DNA of 64,000 bases from Clostridium sp. MB40-C1 (GTDB lineage: Bacteria; Bacillota; Clostridia; Clostridiales; Clostridiaceae): contig NZ_CP133189.1 in NCBI RefSeq assembly GCF_030913655.1, forward strand, positions 62,001 through 126,000. Direction: 5' to 3'. Below, piece by piece: positions 47,882 through 56,804 of this stretch. Numbering within the stretch: the stretch's first letter is position 1; every line of letters starts with the position of its first letter. The position numbers and the translations under genes were made by a program. Under the pieces are notes generated by a model, which ran no database searches, was not told the DNA's origin, and saw only the letters and a program-made list of their open reading frames with translations.

Positions 47882-49114
47882 TTAGTATTCTATTAATTTT
47901 AAACTAAGAGTTTTGTCTTTTCCATCTCTCACTATTGATAGTTCTACAGTATCGTTAATGTTATGCTTCTGTTTGAGATCATTCATTTCCTTGGTAGTTG
48001 ATACTTTTTTACCATCAAACTTAGTTATAACATCGCCAGGTTTTAAACCAGCTTTTTCAGCAGGGCTGAACTCTTCAATCTCTTGTACATATATACCTAC
48101 AGGAATGTTATAACGTTTAGAGAGATCAGCATTAATATCTTTTGCCATAATTCCAATTTTTAAAAGCGGTTTTATTAGAGTTTTTATATTAGGCTTAACA
48201 CTATTAATAGGGATAGCAAATCCAATACCTTCAACTTGGCTACCACCAATTTTAGCACTATTAATACCTATAACTTGGCCATACGTATTTACCAAAGCAC
48301 CACCGCTATTACCAGGATTGATAGCAGCATCTGTTTGGATATATTTATGCTTTGTATTTTCAATAGCAATTTCTCTATTTACAGCACTAATAACTCCAGT
48401 TGTTACAGTACCTAAAAATTCTTTTCCAAGAGGATTACCTATAGCAATAGCAGGTTCTCCAATTTGAATACTGTCAGAATCACCAAATTCTGCAACGCCA
48501 GGAACTTTAACATTTTCAGTTATTTTTATAACAGCAACGTCCATATTACGATCATAATTAACCAATTTTGCTGGAATTTCTTTTCCACCATTTCCTGTAT
48601 TGAAAATTACATTTATCTGTCTTGCACCTGCAACAACATGATAATTTGTAAGAATATATCCCTCTTCATTAAAAATTATTCCAGATCCTATACCTTCTTG
48701 TTGTTCAGGAAAACCAAATATGTCTACTGATTTTATACTTTTAGTAGATACGCCAACTACTGCAGGTCCCACTTTTTTTACTATATTAGCTACAGAAAGA
48801 GGGGCTGAATTGGATGATAATTTACTTGCATTTTCATCACTAGTACTTTTTTGTTCTATATTTTGCTGTGGAGTTGTTTTATTGTAATATTTCATAGTGG
48901 CAGCAGCGGATAAAAAACCACCAAGAGATGAACAAATTAATCCAACAAGAATATAAGACAAAATTCTTTTACCAGAGCTATTTTTACTATAGCCTTTTTT
49001 AGATGATGAAGTAGTAGGGGTTATAGAGTCATTATCCACTGGATCTACATCTATAATTTGATTTTCTGAAAAATTATTATCATTGTTTTCAGTATGTTTG
49101 TTAAATAAACCCAT
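47882..49114 (-). CDS. HtrA/DegP-like trypsin-type serine protease with PDZ domain
   Basis: 410 aa. A disordered N-terminus is followed by one membrane helix (about 51-72), a trypsin-like domain with the triad His (TNYHVVAGA), Asp (YDRNMDVAVIKI) and Ser (NPGNSGGALVNTYG), then a C-terminal PDZ domain (about 320-405: GIYVQEIEEFSPAEKAGLKPGDVI). This is the HtrA/HtrB/YyxA layout: a membrane-tethered quality-control protease on the outer face. AGGAGG stands before the ATG. Single gene. Confidence 0.94.
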   Translation of the reverse strand: MGLFNKHTENNDNNFSENQIIDVDPVDNDSITPTTSSSKKGYSKNSSGKRILSYILVGLICSSLGGFLSAAATMKYYNKTTPQQNIEQKSTSDENASKLSSNSAPLSVANIVKKVGPAVVGVSTKSIKSVDIFGFPEQQEGIGSGIIFNEEGYILTNYHVVAGARQINVIFNTGNGGKEIPAKLVNYDRNMDVAVIKITENVKVPGVAEFGDSDSIQIGEPAIAIGNPLGKEFLGTVTTGVISAVNREIAIENTKHKYIQTDAAINPGNSGGALVNTYGQVIGINSAKIGGSQVEGIGFAIPINSVKPNIKTLIKPLLKIGIMAKDINADLSKRYNIPVGIYVQEIEEFSPAEKAGLKPGDVITKFDGKKVSTTKEMNDLKQKHNINDTVELSIVRDGKDKTLSLKLIEY

Positions 49115-49316
49115 ATATATACCTCCTAATAAAGTTTATATTTCTGCCACTTTTTATATAGTATAGTTTGCCTAATAGCATTTATAATTATAATGTGTAG
49201 CCTTTGTAATTAATAAAATATATATTTTAAAGTTTAAACACAATTATATAATAGACTTTTTTTGTGACAGTTTTATGACAGAGTTATGAAAAAATTGTAA
49301 CTTTATTTATCATGGC

Positions 49317-50306
<990 letters not shown>

Positions 50307-50348
50307 ATGATTTCATCCTTTCGTAAAATAAGGTTAAATATCTGTTTT

Positions 50349-51245
50349 TTAGTAATTGGGATCATTTACCTTCTTTATAAATGTATCCATATCAGAAAAA
50401 CCACTTATATATACTCTATTTAATGTAAAAATACCATTGGATTTATCGGACCATTTTCCATCAGTAGTAAATGCCATTAAATAACCAGCTTCTTTGGCAG
50501 CTTTTATAGTACTTTTAGTATATTTACCATAAGGGTAAGCTAAATAATTTACTTTCTTATTTAATTGTTTTTCAAGGAAATCCTTAGAAGCTTTCAAAGT
50601 TTTAACTTGTTTATCATAAGAAATTTCCGAGAGCTTTTCATGGGCAAAAGTATGGCTTTGTATATCCAAGCAGCTTTTGTCAAGCTCTTTTAACTGATTA
50701 GAATTTAAAAAATCTTTTTCTGTATCTATAGCTCCTGTTATCACAAAAATAGCTCCTTTAAATTCATACTTCTTTAAAATAGGGTATAGTCTAGTGTAAT
50801 TATCAAGGTAACCATCATCAAAAGTTAAAACTATGGACTTTTCAGGAATGGCCTTTCCTTTAGAAAAATAATCATAAGTTTCATCTAAAGATAAAGTATG
50901 GAAGCCATTATCCTTTAAATATTTCATTTGTTTATCAAATTTGTCAGTAGGAATTCGTACAGGATTGTCCTTCTCAAATCCTACAGAATGGTACATAAGA
51001 ACTGGAATACTTCCTTTTACTTTTGTGCAAGGAACTTTATTTGTATTAGAATTAGCTTGTCCATTAGCGTTAGTTAAATCAGCTGAATTTTTAGAAATTC
51101 CATCTGAAGCAGAGCTATTATTTTTAAGATCAGTTTTAGAAACTTCTTTTTTTAAAGACGAAGATTTATTATTCCCAAGAGAACACGCAGTTAATAAAAG
51201 AAAACTACTTAATATTAGACACAAAACACTTGTTTTTTTTATCAT
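50349..51245 (-). CDS. Polysaccharide deacetylase lipoprotein (paralogue)
   Basis: 298 aa from ATG 51245, which has AAAGG at correct distance; an ATG at 51254 lies on that site. Lipobox LLLTACS, a Ser/Asn/Lys-rich linker, then a NodB domain with IPVLMYHSV, VLTFDDGYLDN, IQSHTFAHEKL and NYLAYPYGKYTKSTIKAA. It is very like its downstream neighbour in the domain but differs in the linker, so the pair is a tandem duplication. It is upstream of the poly-Asn copy, 42 bp away, probably co-transcribed. Confidence 0.9.
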   Translation of the reverse strand: MIKKTSVLCLILSSFLLLTACSLGNNKSSSLKKEVSKTDLKNNSSASDGISKNSADLTNANGQANSNTNKVPCTKVKGSIPVLMYHSVGFEKDNPVRIPTDKFDKQMKYLKDNGFHTLSLDETYDYFSKGKAIPEKSIVLTFDDGYLDNYTRLYPILKKYEFKGAIFVITGAIDTEKDFLNSNQLKELDKSCLDIQSHTFAHEKLSEISYDKQVKTLKASKDFLEKQLNKKVNYLAYPYGKYTKSTIKAAKEAGYLMAFTTDGKWSDKSNGIFTLNRVYISGFSDMDTFIKKVNDPNY

Positions 51246-51710
51246 AGATATCATCCTTTCATGTAATAACTACTTAAATTACAAAATTTAATACAATATG
51301 TTGCAACATGGGGAATGAAAAGAAATATTTTCTTTACAAACACAAAATTAAATTATAAAATAAAAATAATGTTAAGATAAGGTTTTATTTAAATAAAATG
51401 TTTAATTATGATTATAATTCATAATTTATTTATAATTTCAAACATGTAAATTAGTTAAATTATATTTTGTCCATCTTTAAGTGTACAACGTATAATCATT
51501 TAATTAAAGGGGAAATAGTTACAATTTATTCAATTAATTTTATTAAAATAAACATAAAAAATAATCATATATAATATTAACATATTTAATCAAAAAATCA
51601 CCTGAATTTAAAAGTTGGTTATATACATAGTTGAGAAAAGTATAAACTAGAATTTTTATCAGGTTTTATTTTATAAAGTGAATGAAGTTAAACAAGGAGG
51701 AATTAAAAGA
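51246..51710. other. AT-rich intergenic region, 465 bp
   Basis: It holds the divergent upstream regions of the deacetylase pair and the degV gene. I see no gene or repeat of note. Confidence 0.4.
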
Positions 51711-52559
51711 GTGAATAAGATAGCTTTGATAACAGATACAGCTTGTGATTTAACAGAAGATCAGATGAAAAAATATAATGTGAAGGTACTACCTTTTAGA
51801 ATAATTTTTGATGGGAAAGAATACAAAGATAGAATAGATATTTCACCAGAAGAAGTGTATGACAGGCTTAAAAATGAAACTCCAAGTTCCTCGTTACCAT
51901 CAATGAAGGACATGGAGGATATGTTTACTCAGTTAGAAGAGGAAGGATACACTCATGCTATTGCTATAACATTATCTTCAGGATTATCAGGAATTTCAAA
52001 TGCATTAAAATTAGTTAGCGGAAACCATGAAAAGATAACTACCTATGTATGTGATTCTAAGTCAATCTCTTTAGGGGAGGGACTTCTTGTAGAAGAATGT
52101 GCAAAAATGATAGAACAAGGGAAAAGTTTTGAAGAAATAGTAAACAGATTACCTTCTTTAATAAAAAGAACTAATGTATTTTTTATAGTAAAAACACTTG
52201 AATATCTAAAAAAAGGTGGAAGAATAGGTAAGGTAGCAGGAACAATAGGAGAAATACTTAATATAAAACCAATAATTGGTATAGGAGAAGATGGAAAATA
52301 TTTTACTTATGATAAGGTTAGAGGAAGTAAGCAAGCTATAAGCAAACTTATAAGTATAGTAAAGGAAAAGATAAAAGAGGGAAAATATAGTATATACATG
52401 ATGCACGGAAATGGATATAAAGAGGCTAAAGAAATTTTTGAACAAATATCCAATCTTGAAAATGTAGTATCATCATTTTTAGGTGGGCAAATAAGCCCTG
52501 TTGCAGGAATGCATAGTGGACCAGGACTTGTAGGAGTTGCTGTTTATAAGAGAGAATAG
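51711..52559 (+). CDS. DegV family protein (fatty-acid binding)
   Basis: 282 aa from GTG 51711; AAGGAGG at the right distance rules out the longer GTG 51678. It opens with KIALITDTACDLTEDQMKKYNVKVLPFRI, has TSSL-like PSSSLPSMKDMEDMF and the lipid-site segment ITLSSGLSGISNAL. DegV/FakB proteins bind a fatty acid and present it to FakA kinase; no fakA gene is nearby. Single gene with a terminator. Confidence 0.92.
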   Translation: MNKIALITDTACDLTEDQMKKYNVKVLPFRIIFDGKEYKDRIDISPEEVYDRLKNETPSSSLPSMKDMEDMFTQLEEEGYTHAIAITLSSGLSGISNALKLVSGNHEKITTYVCDSKSISLGEGLLVEECAKMIEQGKSFEEIVNRLPSLIKRTNVFFIVKTLEYLKKGGRIGKVAGTIGEILNIKPIIGIGEDGKYFTYDKVRGSKQAISKLISIVKEKIKEGKYSIYMMHGNGYKEAKEIFEQISNLENVVSSFLGGQISPVAGMHSGPGLVGVAVYKRE

Positions 52560-52729
52560 TATATTTAGAAGTAAAAATTACAGTTATGATTTAATAATAG
52601 TTGTTTAAACGAGGGGATATTATTTGGAGTATTAAGAACTAGGTTCATAATTATAGTTTAATGCAGTTTATATAAGAAATTATTTTGTTAAAGGTGATAG
52701 TAGGACAAGCTTGGTTTATATATGTATAG

Positions 52730-52769
52730 AAGCAGATAAAAGATCTATTAAGATTTTATCTGCTTTATT
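52730..52769 (+). terminator. Rho-independent terminator
   Basis: AAGCAGATAAAA (52730-52741) pairs perfectly with TTTTATCTGCTT (52754-52765), followed by TATT. It lies 170 bp after the DegV gene. Confidence 0.65.
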
Positions 52770-52831
52770 GTAGTGAATTCACATGAAAATTATAGTGCAT
52801 ATAAGCCATTAATCATATGATAATCAAATAA

Positions 52832-53647
52832 TTATAATTTACTGTATAAAGCATTAATTTCCCCACCAATAAGAATAATGACAGAAGTTAAGAAAAGCCA
52901 TATTAAAAGAACTATTACTGCTCCAATACTTCCATATGTTTTGGAATAATTATTAAAATTATCTACATAAAAGGCAAAACACATCGAAGACATTATCCAA
53001 CCAGCAGCTGCAAAAATAGAACCAGAAAGAACATTTTTAAAGGATAGATTTCTGCTAGGAGTAACTCTATATATAAAGGAAAAAATAAATATTAATGACA
53101 CAAAGGTTATAGAGTATCTTAAAATCATCCATAAAGTATTAAATGTAAAAGGAATACGGAGATATTTTATAGCAGCATATCCAATTAAATTTCCGAGAAC
53201 TAATAGAAATAAAGAAAAAATAATCATAAAAATAAGAACAAAAGTACATAAAATTGCTGTAATTCTTATTTTCCAAAAAGGACGTTCTTCAGGGTCATCA
53301 TAAGCTTTATTAAGCCCCTTTATAACAGCATAAAATCCATTAGAAGATACCCAAATAGTGATAATTAAACTGAAAGAAAGAAGATCTTTTTTCTGGGTAT
53401 CAAAAATTTCGATAACAGTAGTATAAATGAGTTCATAAGTAGTTTGGGGAAGTATAGTTCTAAGATTTAAAAGAACATCGTTACTACTTATAGAACTGAA
53501 TCCAATAATAGTCATAAGAAATATCATAAAAGGAAAAAAAGACAAAAGTAGACTATAGGCTAATTGAGAAGCAAGAGCAAAAATATCATCTTCTCTCATT
53601 TTATATATAAGCATTTTTAAATGATGTTTTACATTTCTATTTTCCAA
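52832..53647 (-). CDS. YihY/virulence factor BrkB family membrane protein
   Basis: 271 aa with six membrane helices. It opens with the family pattern DIFALASQLAYSLLLSFFPFMIFLM and contains WVSSNGFYAVIKGLNKAYDDPEERPFWKIRI and a final GAVIVLLIWLFLTSVIILIGGEINAL. The family was once called RNase BN, wrongly; a transport role is likely but unproven. A GGGGG stretch stands before the ATG. Single gene. Confidence 0.92.
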   Translation of the reverse strand: MENRNVKHHLKMLIYKMREDDIFALASQLAYSLLLSFFPFMIFLMTIIGFSSISSNDVLLNLRTILPQTTYELIYTTVIEIFDTQKKDLLSFSLIITIWVSSNGFYAVIKGLNKAYDDPEERPFWKIRITAILCTFVLIFMIIFSLFLLVLGNLIGYAAIKYLRIPFTFNTLWMILRYSITFVSLIFIFSFIYRVTPSRNLSFKNVLSGSIFAAAGWIMSSMCFAFYVDNFNNYSKTYGSIGAVIVLLIWLFLTSVIILIGGEINALYSKL

Positions 53648-53983
53648 ATAATATACCCCCTTGTTTCTAGTACTAGCAATTTATTATCTTTAATTATATT
53701 TAGTTAAATCTTATTTTTATATTCCATTTATTATTAATTTATATCTAGTAAGAAATTAATAGATATCAGATATTAGTTATTAGGTAATGAGAGGAGACGG
53801 TTGTTGGTATCTAGTATAACATTTATGATGTTTTAATAAACAATTCAGTAAAACAAAATAAATTTAATATGATAGTAAATAGTGGGAATATAAAACAATA
53901 ATAGAATGGTAGGCTAGAATAGTAGTAAAAAAAATGAAGATAACCACGATAATACTAAAGTATAGGTGTAAATTATATAAAAT

Positions 53984-54167
53984 ATAGGAAATTGCATAAT
54001 TGAAAAATATATAACTCCATGCAAGTTTCATTGTTCACTGCTTCGAAAATTTTTCTTATCAAGGTTCAGAATAAGCTTAAAATGTAGTGAAAGACAAATT
54101 TTAAGGCGCTGCTCACAACGAAACTTGCATTCCATATTTTGAATTTGTAATTATGCAATTTGCTCAA
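53984..54167. repeat. MITE-like palindromic repeat, copy C
   Basis: About 184 bp and the most intact copy: AGGAAATTGCATAATTG at the left, AATTATGCAATTTGCTC at the right, with an inner CATGCAAGTTTCATTG and its inverted GAAACTTGCAT. It lies about 50 bp before the K+ channel gene, so it may carry part of its leader or promoter. Confidence 0.85.
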
Positions 54168-54217
54168 TATAGACATTATATGCAATAGCATTAATGGTCA
54201 TAAACTTAGGTGATAAA

Positions 54218-55252
54218 ATGAAAGAAAGAGGAAATATTGTAATTATTTTTAGTGCCCTTATTACATTACTTATTATAGGTACTGTAGGATATAGTCATTT
54301 GTTAAAAGTTAATTTTATTGATGCATTATATATGACAGTGATAACTATTTCTACAGTAGGATACACTGAAGTTGGCAAAATGACACCAGAAGCAAAGTTG
54401 TTTTCTATAGGGGTTATTTTTTCAGGATTAGGTGTTGCAGGATATGTTTTTACTAGTACTGTTTCTTTATTTTTAGAAAGTGATTTTAAAGAAGCTTGGA
54501 GGAGAAAAAGGATGGAAAGCAAAATAGCGCAATTAACAGAACATTATATATTGTGTGGAGGAGGAGAAACAGGTCAGAGTGTTATTAAACAATTTAAAAA
54601 AAGTAATGTATCTTTTATCGTTATAGAAAAAAATGAGGAAAGAATTCATGAGCTATTAGAAGAAGGTATTTTAGCCATACATGGGGATGCCACTAATGAA
54701 GATATTTTAGAAAAATCAAGAATAAAATATGCAAAGGGATTTATAAGTAGTTTGTCAAGTGATGCAGATAATGTTTTTACTGTATTAACAGCGAGACAAA
54801 TGAATAAAAATCTTTATATAATTTCTAGAGCCATAGAAAAAAATTCTCATGAAAAATTAAAAAAAGCAGGAGCAAATAATACTGTATCTCCTAACGAAAT
54901 TGGTGGAAGTAGAATGGCTGCTTTAATGCTTAGACCTTCTATTATTTCTTTTTTAGAAATTATTACTCATGCAGGAGATGTTGTACTTGATTTAGAAGAT
55001 GTAGTTATTTGTGAAAACTCTGATGTTGTAGGTAAGTCTCTAAAAGAATCAAAGATAAATGAAAGAACAGGATTGATTATTTTAGCTATTAAAAGAGGTG
55101 AAGCGGAAAATATAATATTTAATCCAAGTGCTGATGAAATTCTTAATATAGGTGATGTTATTATGGTTTTAGGAATGGAAAGCCAAGTAAAAGAACTGAG
55201 AAAAATAGCTTATGATAATAGTATTAGGGATTCATTTATAAGTGCTCAGTGA
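54218..55252 (+). CDS. Potassium channel with RCK (TrkA-N/TrkA-C) domains
   Basis: 344 aa from ATG 54218 with AGGTGA just upstream; ATG 54194 precedes that site. Two membrane helices surround a pore loop with the filter TVGYTEV (about 46-52); most K+ channels have TVGYGD here. Residues about 103-220 are an RCK/TrkA-N Rossmann domain (YILCGGGETGQSVIKQF; VIEKNEERIHELLEEG; AIHGDATNEDIL), followed by TrkA-C (about 250-335). This is the MthK-like two-helix channel plan. Ligand unknown. Confidence 0.9.
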   Translation: MKERGNIVIIFSALITLLIIGTVGYSHLLKVNFIDALYMTVITISTVGYTEVGKMTPEAKLFSIGVIFSGLGVAGYVFTSTVSLFLESDFKEAWRRKRMESKIAQLTEHYILCGGGETGQSVIKQFKKSNVSFIVIEKNEERIHELLEEGILAIHGDATNEDILEKSRIKYAKGFISSLSSDADNVFTVLTARQMNKNLYIISRAIEKNSHEKLKKAGANNTVSPNEIGGSRMAALMLRPSIISFLEIITHAGDVVLDLEDVVICENSDVVGKSLKESKINERTGLIILAIKRGEAENIIFNPSADEILNIGDVIMVLGMESQVKELRKIAYDNSIRDSFISAQ

Positions 55253-55349
55253 TAATGAATAAGATTTTAGAAAATTTATGTTTTAATTGAGTTCTTATTT
55301 TTGTATTTATAAAATTGGAATTATTAACTAACTTATATGGTAACTCTTC

Positions 55350-55460
55350 ACTGTTAACTGAAATTTATGTTATAATGTAAATATTAAACTATAATAAAAC
55401 TAGTTATTAACTAATAGTTAACTGTTAACTGCGAATTATAAAAGGTTAATCGTTAACTAT
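55350..55460. repeat. Cluster of GTTAAC motifs
   Basis: Four GTTAACT/CTGTTAACTG units and related TTAACTAA words recur within about 110 bp before the lipoprotein gene. They can pair with one another. Could be a degenerate simple repeat or clustered operator sites. Confidence 0.45.
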
Positions 55461-55481
55461 TGTTTATTCGGGGGGACTTAA

Positions 55482-55868
55482 ATGAAGAAAAATTTAGTAA
55501 GAAAAATAACAACATTAATATCAATATTAGCTATTTCGGCTTCTCTTACAGCTTGTGGAAAGCCAAAGCCTGTTGAACGTCCAAAAGATCCTAAGCAGAC
55601 TGTAGAAGATAAAGGAATGACAAAGAAAATTGAAAAAGAAAAGATAGTCAGTGGAAGTAAGGTATATATCAAGGATAATATGATTATAGCAACTATGGTT
55701 ATAAAAAAGGAAGCAAACAAAGAAGAAATAAAAAAGGTAACAAATCAATATGCTCAAGAGTTGAAAAAGCAATATAAAAACTTGCAAGAAGAATATAAAG
55801 GTATGAAAATAAATGTGCAAGCTGTACAAAATGGACAGAATGTAGCTAATATATTAATTGACAAATAA
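55482..55868 (+). CDS. Small lipoprotein of unknown function
   Basis: 128 aa. A signal peptide with lipobox ASLTACG (Cys about 25) is followed by a short Pro/Lys linker and a domain of about 80 residues. That domain has a VYIKDNMIIATMVIKKEANKEE strand pair, a charged helix, and a final strand NVANILIDK, somewhat like YhcN/YlaJ-type spore lipoproteins or a sporulation-type ferredoxin-like fold. The resemblance is weak. GGGGGG precedes the ATG. It does not share an operon with neighbours. Confidence 0.75.
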   Translation: MKKNLVRKITTLISILAISASLTACGKPKPVERPKDPKQTVEDKGMTKKIEKEKIVSGSKVYIKDNMIIATMVIKKEANKEEIKKVTNQYAQELKKQYKNLQEEYKGMKINVQAVQNGQNVANILIDK

Positions 55869-55917
55869 TTAAATTAAGAGAAATTTAAAATCCAAAAATA
55901 AAGCCAGTATAAGCTAA

Positions 55918-56574
55918 TTAAGCTTTTACTGGCTTTAATCCTGTGGTCAAAACACTTATAAGTTGTTCAAAGGCAGTTTCTAATTCGTTTCTATGTAAAC
56001 TGGTTTTGCCTTCCATTATTTTAAGAAGTTCTTTATAGCTTATTCCTTGTTTAAGATTTATATAATTTAACATGGTTTCAGATAAGTTCATTATACAGAG
56101 TATAATAAAATCTATATCTAAAGATTTTTTTACTTCACCATCTTCCTGTCCTTTTAAAACTAAATCTCTTATAAAGGTTTTTCCATGAAGAGAATTTAAC
56201 ACTTTTGTTTTTTCTATATATTTATTTTCTACAGCCATTCTTAAAAATTCACTTATAGTAGGAAATGTTAAATCAAATCTCATATAGTTAAATACAGTAT
56301 TTCTATAGATTTGAAAAAAATCACCTGAAGTTACATTGATGTTTTTTTCTAAGTAATCTATTTTTTTATTCAATGCATAGTCAAGTAAATATGAATATAG
56401 ATCTTCTTTATTCTGAAAATATCTATAAAAACTTCCTTTTGCTATACTAAGCTCATTTATTATTTTATTTATTGAGGCTGTTTCAAAGTTGTGAAGGGAA
56501 AATTCGTTTAAAGCCACATCAATAATTTTATTTTGTCTTTCTAAAGATAAATTTAAGAAAGTTTTTTTTGGCAA
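55918..56574 (-). CDS. TetR/AcrR family transcriptional regulator
   Basis: 218 aa from TTG 56574, which has AGGAGG 7 nt upstream; the frame runs on to 56694 without a ribosome site. Residues about 10-55 are the TetR helix-turn-helix (RQNKIIDVALNEFSLHNFETASINKIINELSIAKGSFYRYFQNKEDLY); the rest is a helical ligand domain. It is divergent from the RND efflux operon, and two matching palindromes lie in the shared promoter region, so it is the likely repressor of both. Confidence 0.92.
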   Translation of the reverse strand: MPKKTFLNLSLERQNKIIDVALNEFSLHNFETASINKIINELSIAKGSFYRYFQNKEDLYSYLLDYALNKKIDYLEKNINVTSGDFFQIYRNTVFNYMRFDLTFPTISEFLRMAVENKYIEKTKVLNSLHGKTFIRDLVLKGQEDGEVKKSLDIDFIILCIMNLSETMLNYINLKQGISYKELLKIMEGKTSLHRNELETAFEQLISVLTTGLKPVKA

Positions 56575-56591
56575 AGTATCACCTCCTAAAA

Positions 56592-56607
56592 GAGACCGCC
56601 CAGTCAC
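56592..56607. promoter_or_regulatory. TetR-type operator 1
   Basis: GAGACCGCCCAGTCAC, an inverted repeat of G(A/C)GAC arms with a 6-nt centre. It lies 18 bp before the regulator's start codon and matches operator 2 at 12 of 16 positions when inverted. Confidence 0.7.
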
Positions 56608-56713
56608 TTGAATAGTATAAAACCTATGGTTAAATTTGTCAATGGGAATTGGAGGGTAAAATGCATAGATAAATAAGATATGTAAAATTAACACTAAGTT
56701 AATGTTGGAAATA

Positions 56714-56771
56714 TTGACATGATTTTCTTGCTGTGGTAATATTGTTCTATATTATGCGACAGGGTGGTCGC
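56714..56771 (+). promoter_or_regulatory. RND operon promoter with TetR-type operator 2
   Basis: TTGACA (56714-56719), 17-nt spacer, TATA-like TAATAT (56737-56742). GCGACAGGGTGGTCGC (56756-56771) has perfect GCGAC/GTCGC arms just after the expected start at about 56749, where a bound repressor would block elongation. Confidence 0.78.
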
Positions 56772-56804
56772 CAACAAAAAAATAATACTTCTGGGGGGAG
56801 TTTC

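Noticed and set aside
51628-51650. Possible fifth copy of the MITE-like family (ACATAGTTGAGAAA)
   Set aside because: Only about 14 bp match the diverged left edge of copy A; no right end is present.
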